The notes below the pieces were generated by a model that saw only the letters and a program-made list of their open reading frames with translations, was not told the DNA's origin and searched no databases. A stretch of 64,000 bases of DNA from Prevotellaceae bacterium. Its GTDB lineage: Bacteria; Bacteroidota; Bacteroidia; Bacteroidales; Bacteroidaceae. This document shows, one piece after another, positions 62,250 to 64,000 of this stretch; positions within the stretch are counted from its first letter, which is position 1; every line of letters begins with the position of its first letter. The stretch covers positions 62,001-126,000 of the forward strand of contig JAHZGX010000011.1 of NCBI GenBank assembly GCA_019420585.1, read 5' to 3'. A program made the translations under genes and the position numbers.

Positions 62250-63566
62250 TCAACCATCAATCCTTACCGCCTCGCCGAGCACTTCGGTGTTCACCTCGCG
62301 TCCGTCCCACACGAGCCGGCCGTTAACCCACGTGCGTTCCACTTGCCAGTTGAGCGTGTCGCCCATGCGCGGGCTCCAGCCGCACTTGCTCTCGATGCAC
62401 TCCCTCGTCACCTGCCATGGGCTGTGCGGACGAACCAGCACAAGGTCGGCGTGGTAGCCTTTGCGCAGGTATCCGCGGCGGTTTATGCGCAGGAGCGAAG
62501 CCGGGTTGTGGCACATCAGTTCCACCATCCGTTCCAGGGTGAGCACGCCCTCGTCCACCAGCGAGAGCATGGAGGGCAGACTGAACTGCACCATGGGCAT
62601 CCCACTCACGGCACACTTGCATCCCCCGTGTTTCTCGCTGAGGAGATGTGGGGCATGGTCTGTCCCCACCACGCTGATACGCCCGTCGGTGAGCGCCTTG
62701 CGCAGCGCATCACGGTCGGAGCGCTCCTTGATGGCCGGGTTGCACTTGATGAGTGCCCCCAGTCGGTGGTAGTCCTCGCGGCTCCAGAGCAAGTGCGCCA
62801 CGCAGGCCTCGGCAGTTACCTGCGTGTCGTTGGGGGAGAATAGTTCCAGCTCCTCCTGCGTGGTCAGGTGGGCCACATGCAGCCTTGCCCCGGTTTCTCT
62901 TGCCAGCCCTACCGCCAGCGATGTGCTCTGCAGGCAGGCCATGCGGTCTCTGATGTCGGGATGATGTATTACCTCGGGGTCTTCCCCATACGTGGCCTGT
63001 GCTTCGGCCATGAGCCGGTTGATGCGTGCGGTGTCCTCGCAATGGGTCATCAGCAGGGTGGGGCAGGAGCGGAAGATGGCTCTCAGTGCCTCTGCGTCGT
63101 CAACCAGCATGTTGCCGGTGCTGCTCCCCATGAAGAGTTTCACGCCGGGAACGAGCGAGGTGTCCACATTCCTTATGTCGTCCAGGTTGTCGCTTGTGGC
63201 TCCCAGGTAGAATCCGTAGTTCACGTGGCACTTCCCCGATGCCAGGGCATATCGTTCCTCCAGCAGGGGAAGGGTGGTGGTCTGAGGCTTCACGTTGGGC
63301 ATATCCAGCACGGTGGTCACGCCCCCTGCGGCCGCGGCCCTCGTCTCGGTGTCCATGTCGGCCTTGTGCGTCAGCCCCGGCTCGCGCATGTGCACGTGGT
63401 CGTCAATGACTCCCGGGAGCAGGTAGCAGCCGGTCGCATCCACCGCATCGGCCTCCTCGGGCAGGTCTGTCCCACGCAGGATGTCCCCTATGAGACCGCC
63501 CTCGACAATGAGGGAGCCCGTAAAACGTTCTCCCTCATTCACTATCGTTGCATTGCGTATGATCAT
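62250..63566 (-). CDS. pyrC: Dihydroorotase
   Basis: The enzyme closes carbamoyl-aspartate to dihydroorotate in pyrimidine synthesis. The 438-residue protein has the metal His motif DDHVHMREPGLTHKADM, the carbamylated Lys in VKLFMGSSTGN, HCEDTARINRL, AHLTTQEEL and GTDHAPHLLSEKHGG. It is of the longer type I class, as in Bacteroidetes. Its start overlaps the next gene's stop as ATGA, so the two are co-transcribed. Confidence 0.95.
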   Translation of the reverse strand: MIIRNATIVNEGERFTGSLIVEGGLIGDILRGTDLPEEADAVDATGCYLLPGVIDDHVHMREPGLTHKADMDTETRAAAAGGVTTVLDMPNVKPQTTTLPLLEERYALASGKCHVNYGFYLGATSDNLDDIRNVDTSLVPGVKLFMGSSTGNMLVDDAEALRAIFRSCPTLLMTHCEDTARINRLMAEAQATYGEDPEVIHHPDIRDRMACLQSTSLAVGLARETGARLHVAHLTTQEELELFSPNDTQVTAEACVAHLLWSREDYHRLGALIKCNPAIKERSDRDALRKALTDGRISVVGTDHAPHLLSEKHGGCKCAVSGMPMVQFSLPSMLSLVDEGVLTLERMVELMCHNPASLLRINRRGYLRKGYHADLVLVRPHSPWQVTRECIESKCGWSPRMGDTLNWQVERTWVNGRLVWDGREVNTEVLGEAVRIDG

Positions 63567-64000
63567 TTCCTGCCTTTTATCTTGCCAAGCCTCAGGCGTA
63601 CGACGCCGAACAGCGCCTCGCTGAATATTCCTCCGCTCATCTTGCTGGTGCCCAGTTCGCGGTTCACGAACACCACGGGAACCTCCTTGATGCGGAAGCC
63701 CAACTTCAGTGCACTGTATTTCATCTCTATCTGGAAAGCGTACCCCTTGAAGCGGATGTGTTCAAGGTCGATGGTCTCAAGCACCCGGCGCCGGTAGCAC
63801 ACGAAGCCGGCCGTGGTGTCGCGCAGGCCTATGCCAAGCATGGTGCGCACGTAGGCCGAGGCATAATAGCTCATCAATACGCGCCCGATGGGCCAGTTGA
63901 CCACGTTCACGCCCGTGATGTAGCGGCTTCCCACGGCCACGTCGTAACCCTCGTCGTGGCATGCGGCATAGAGCCTTGGCAAGTCGTTGGGGTTATGGCT
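63563..64000 (-). CDS. Polyprenol/dolichol-phosphate mannosyltransferase-like glycosyltransferase (GT2), C-terminal part
   Basis: The frame runs out of the window; 145 codons are seen. The visible sequence reads SHNPNDLPRLYAACHDEGYD, then VAVGSRYITGVNVVNWP, DTTAGFVCYRRRVLETID and FKGYAFQIEMKYSALKLG, all expected of DPM1-type glycosyltransferases that load a sugar on polyprenyl phosphate. The DxD motif probably lies beyond the window edge. It overlaps pyrC as ATGA. Confidence 0.88.
   Translation of the reverse strand, partial: SHNPNDLPRLYAACHDEGYDVAVGSRYITGVNVVNWPIGRVLMSYYASAYVRTMLGIGLRDTTAGFVCYRRRVLETIDLEHIRFKGYAFQIEMKYSALKLGFRIKEVPVVFVNRELGTSKMSGGIFSEALFGVVRLRLGKIKGRK

Noticed and set aside
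61869..62843. 324-residue plus-strand open frame over the 41-bp tandem repeat
   Set aside because: It runs through the repeat and then antisense to pyrC; all three frames are open across the repeat because 41 bp units shift frame, so openness is not evidence of coding.

Overview
The window is chromosomal DNA from a Bacteroidales bacterium, most likely Prevotellaceae; the genus call is inference. The support is: -7 boxes of the form TAnnTTTG with TTTG-like -33 boxes 19-21 bp upstream in front of many genes; the Bacteroidetes ribosomal cluster rpmB-rpmG-DUF4295; a fused NfnAB-type oxidoreductase; a GlpABC operon with GlpB; the debranching enzyme/glycosyltransferase/GH57 trio; and several TonB-linked envelope proteins. 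I saw no tRNA, rRNA, CRISPR array, insertion sequence or phage module. Most genes are housekeeping or central metabolism.

Layout. 1-7.9 kb (+): end of a MATE exporter, rplU-rpmA with promoter, leader hairpin and terminator, serS, a tightly packed set (NfnAB-like fusion, DUF486 membrane protein, PD40 periplasmic protein, nucleoside phosphorylase). 8.4-11 kb (+): a GT4 glycosyltransferase and an acyltransferase. 11.3-15.9 kb (-): rpmB-rpmG-DUF4295, tsaD, map, kdgA-kdgK. 16.1-22.6 kb (+): NhaC antiporter, a DUF3298-like lipoprotein, rsmG, a metallo-beta-lactamase-fold hydrolase, a TonB-dependent receptor, a DUF362 protein. 22.8-25 kb (-): aldose epimerase-like gene, recF, DUF721, linked by ATGA overlaps. 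25.2-35.3 kb (+): formate-tetrahydrofolate ligase, glpABC, an AraM-type glycerol-1-phosphate dehydrogenase, a GlpT-like transporter, a HAD phosphatase and a TonB-C protein. 36.7-41.5 kb (+): the glycogen/alpha-glucan cluster. 41.8-53 kb (-): nadE, htpG, clpC, then murQ, two deoxynucleoside kinases and an outer-membrane barrel. 53-64 kb: secreted and hypothetical proteins, M18 aminopeptidase, prmA, a Gly/aromatic-rich secreted protein, an OmpP1/FadL-like barrel, a second MATE, pyrC and a partial dolichol-phosphate-mannose-synthase-like glycosyltransferase.

The most interesting material is non-coding. Two copies of a 720-770 bp interspersed repeat (35312-36077 and 55743-56463) share long identical blocks, including an 82-nt run and a 43-nt AT-rich core. 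Each core is flanked by arms made of short tandem repeats that are inverted copies of each other. The arm sequence differs completely between the copies (8-nt units in one, 9-nt units in the other), yet each arm pair stays self-complementary. That is the pattern of a conserved hairpin with compensatory arm change and may be an undescribed element. Two further families are arrays of an 11-bp palindrome, CAAGT(S)ACTTG, at 21-22 bp period at two unlinked places (11.1 and 36.3 kb), and a 41-bp tandem repeat between convergent genes (61.9 kb).
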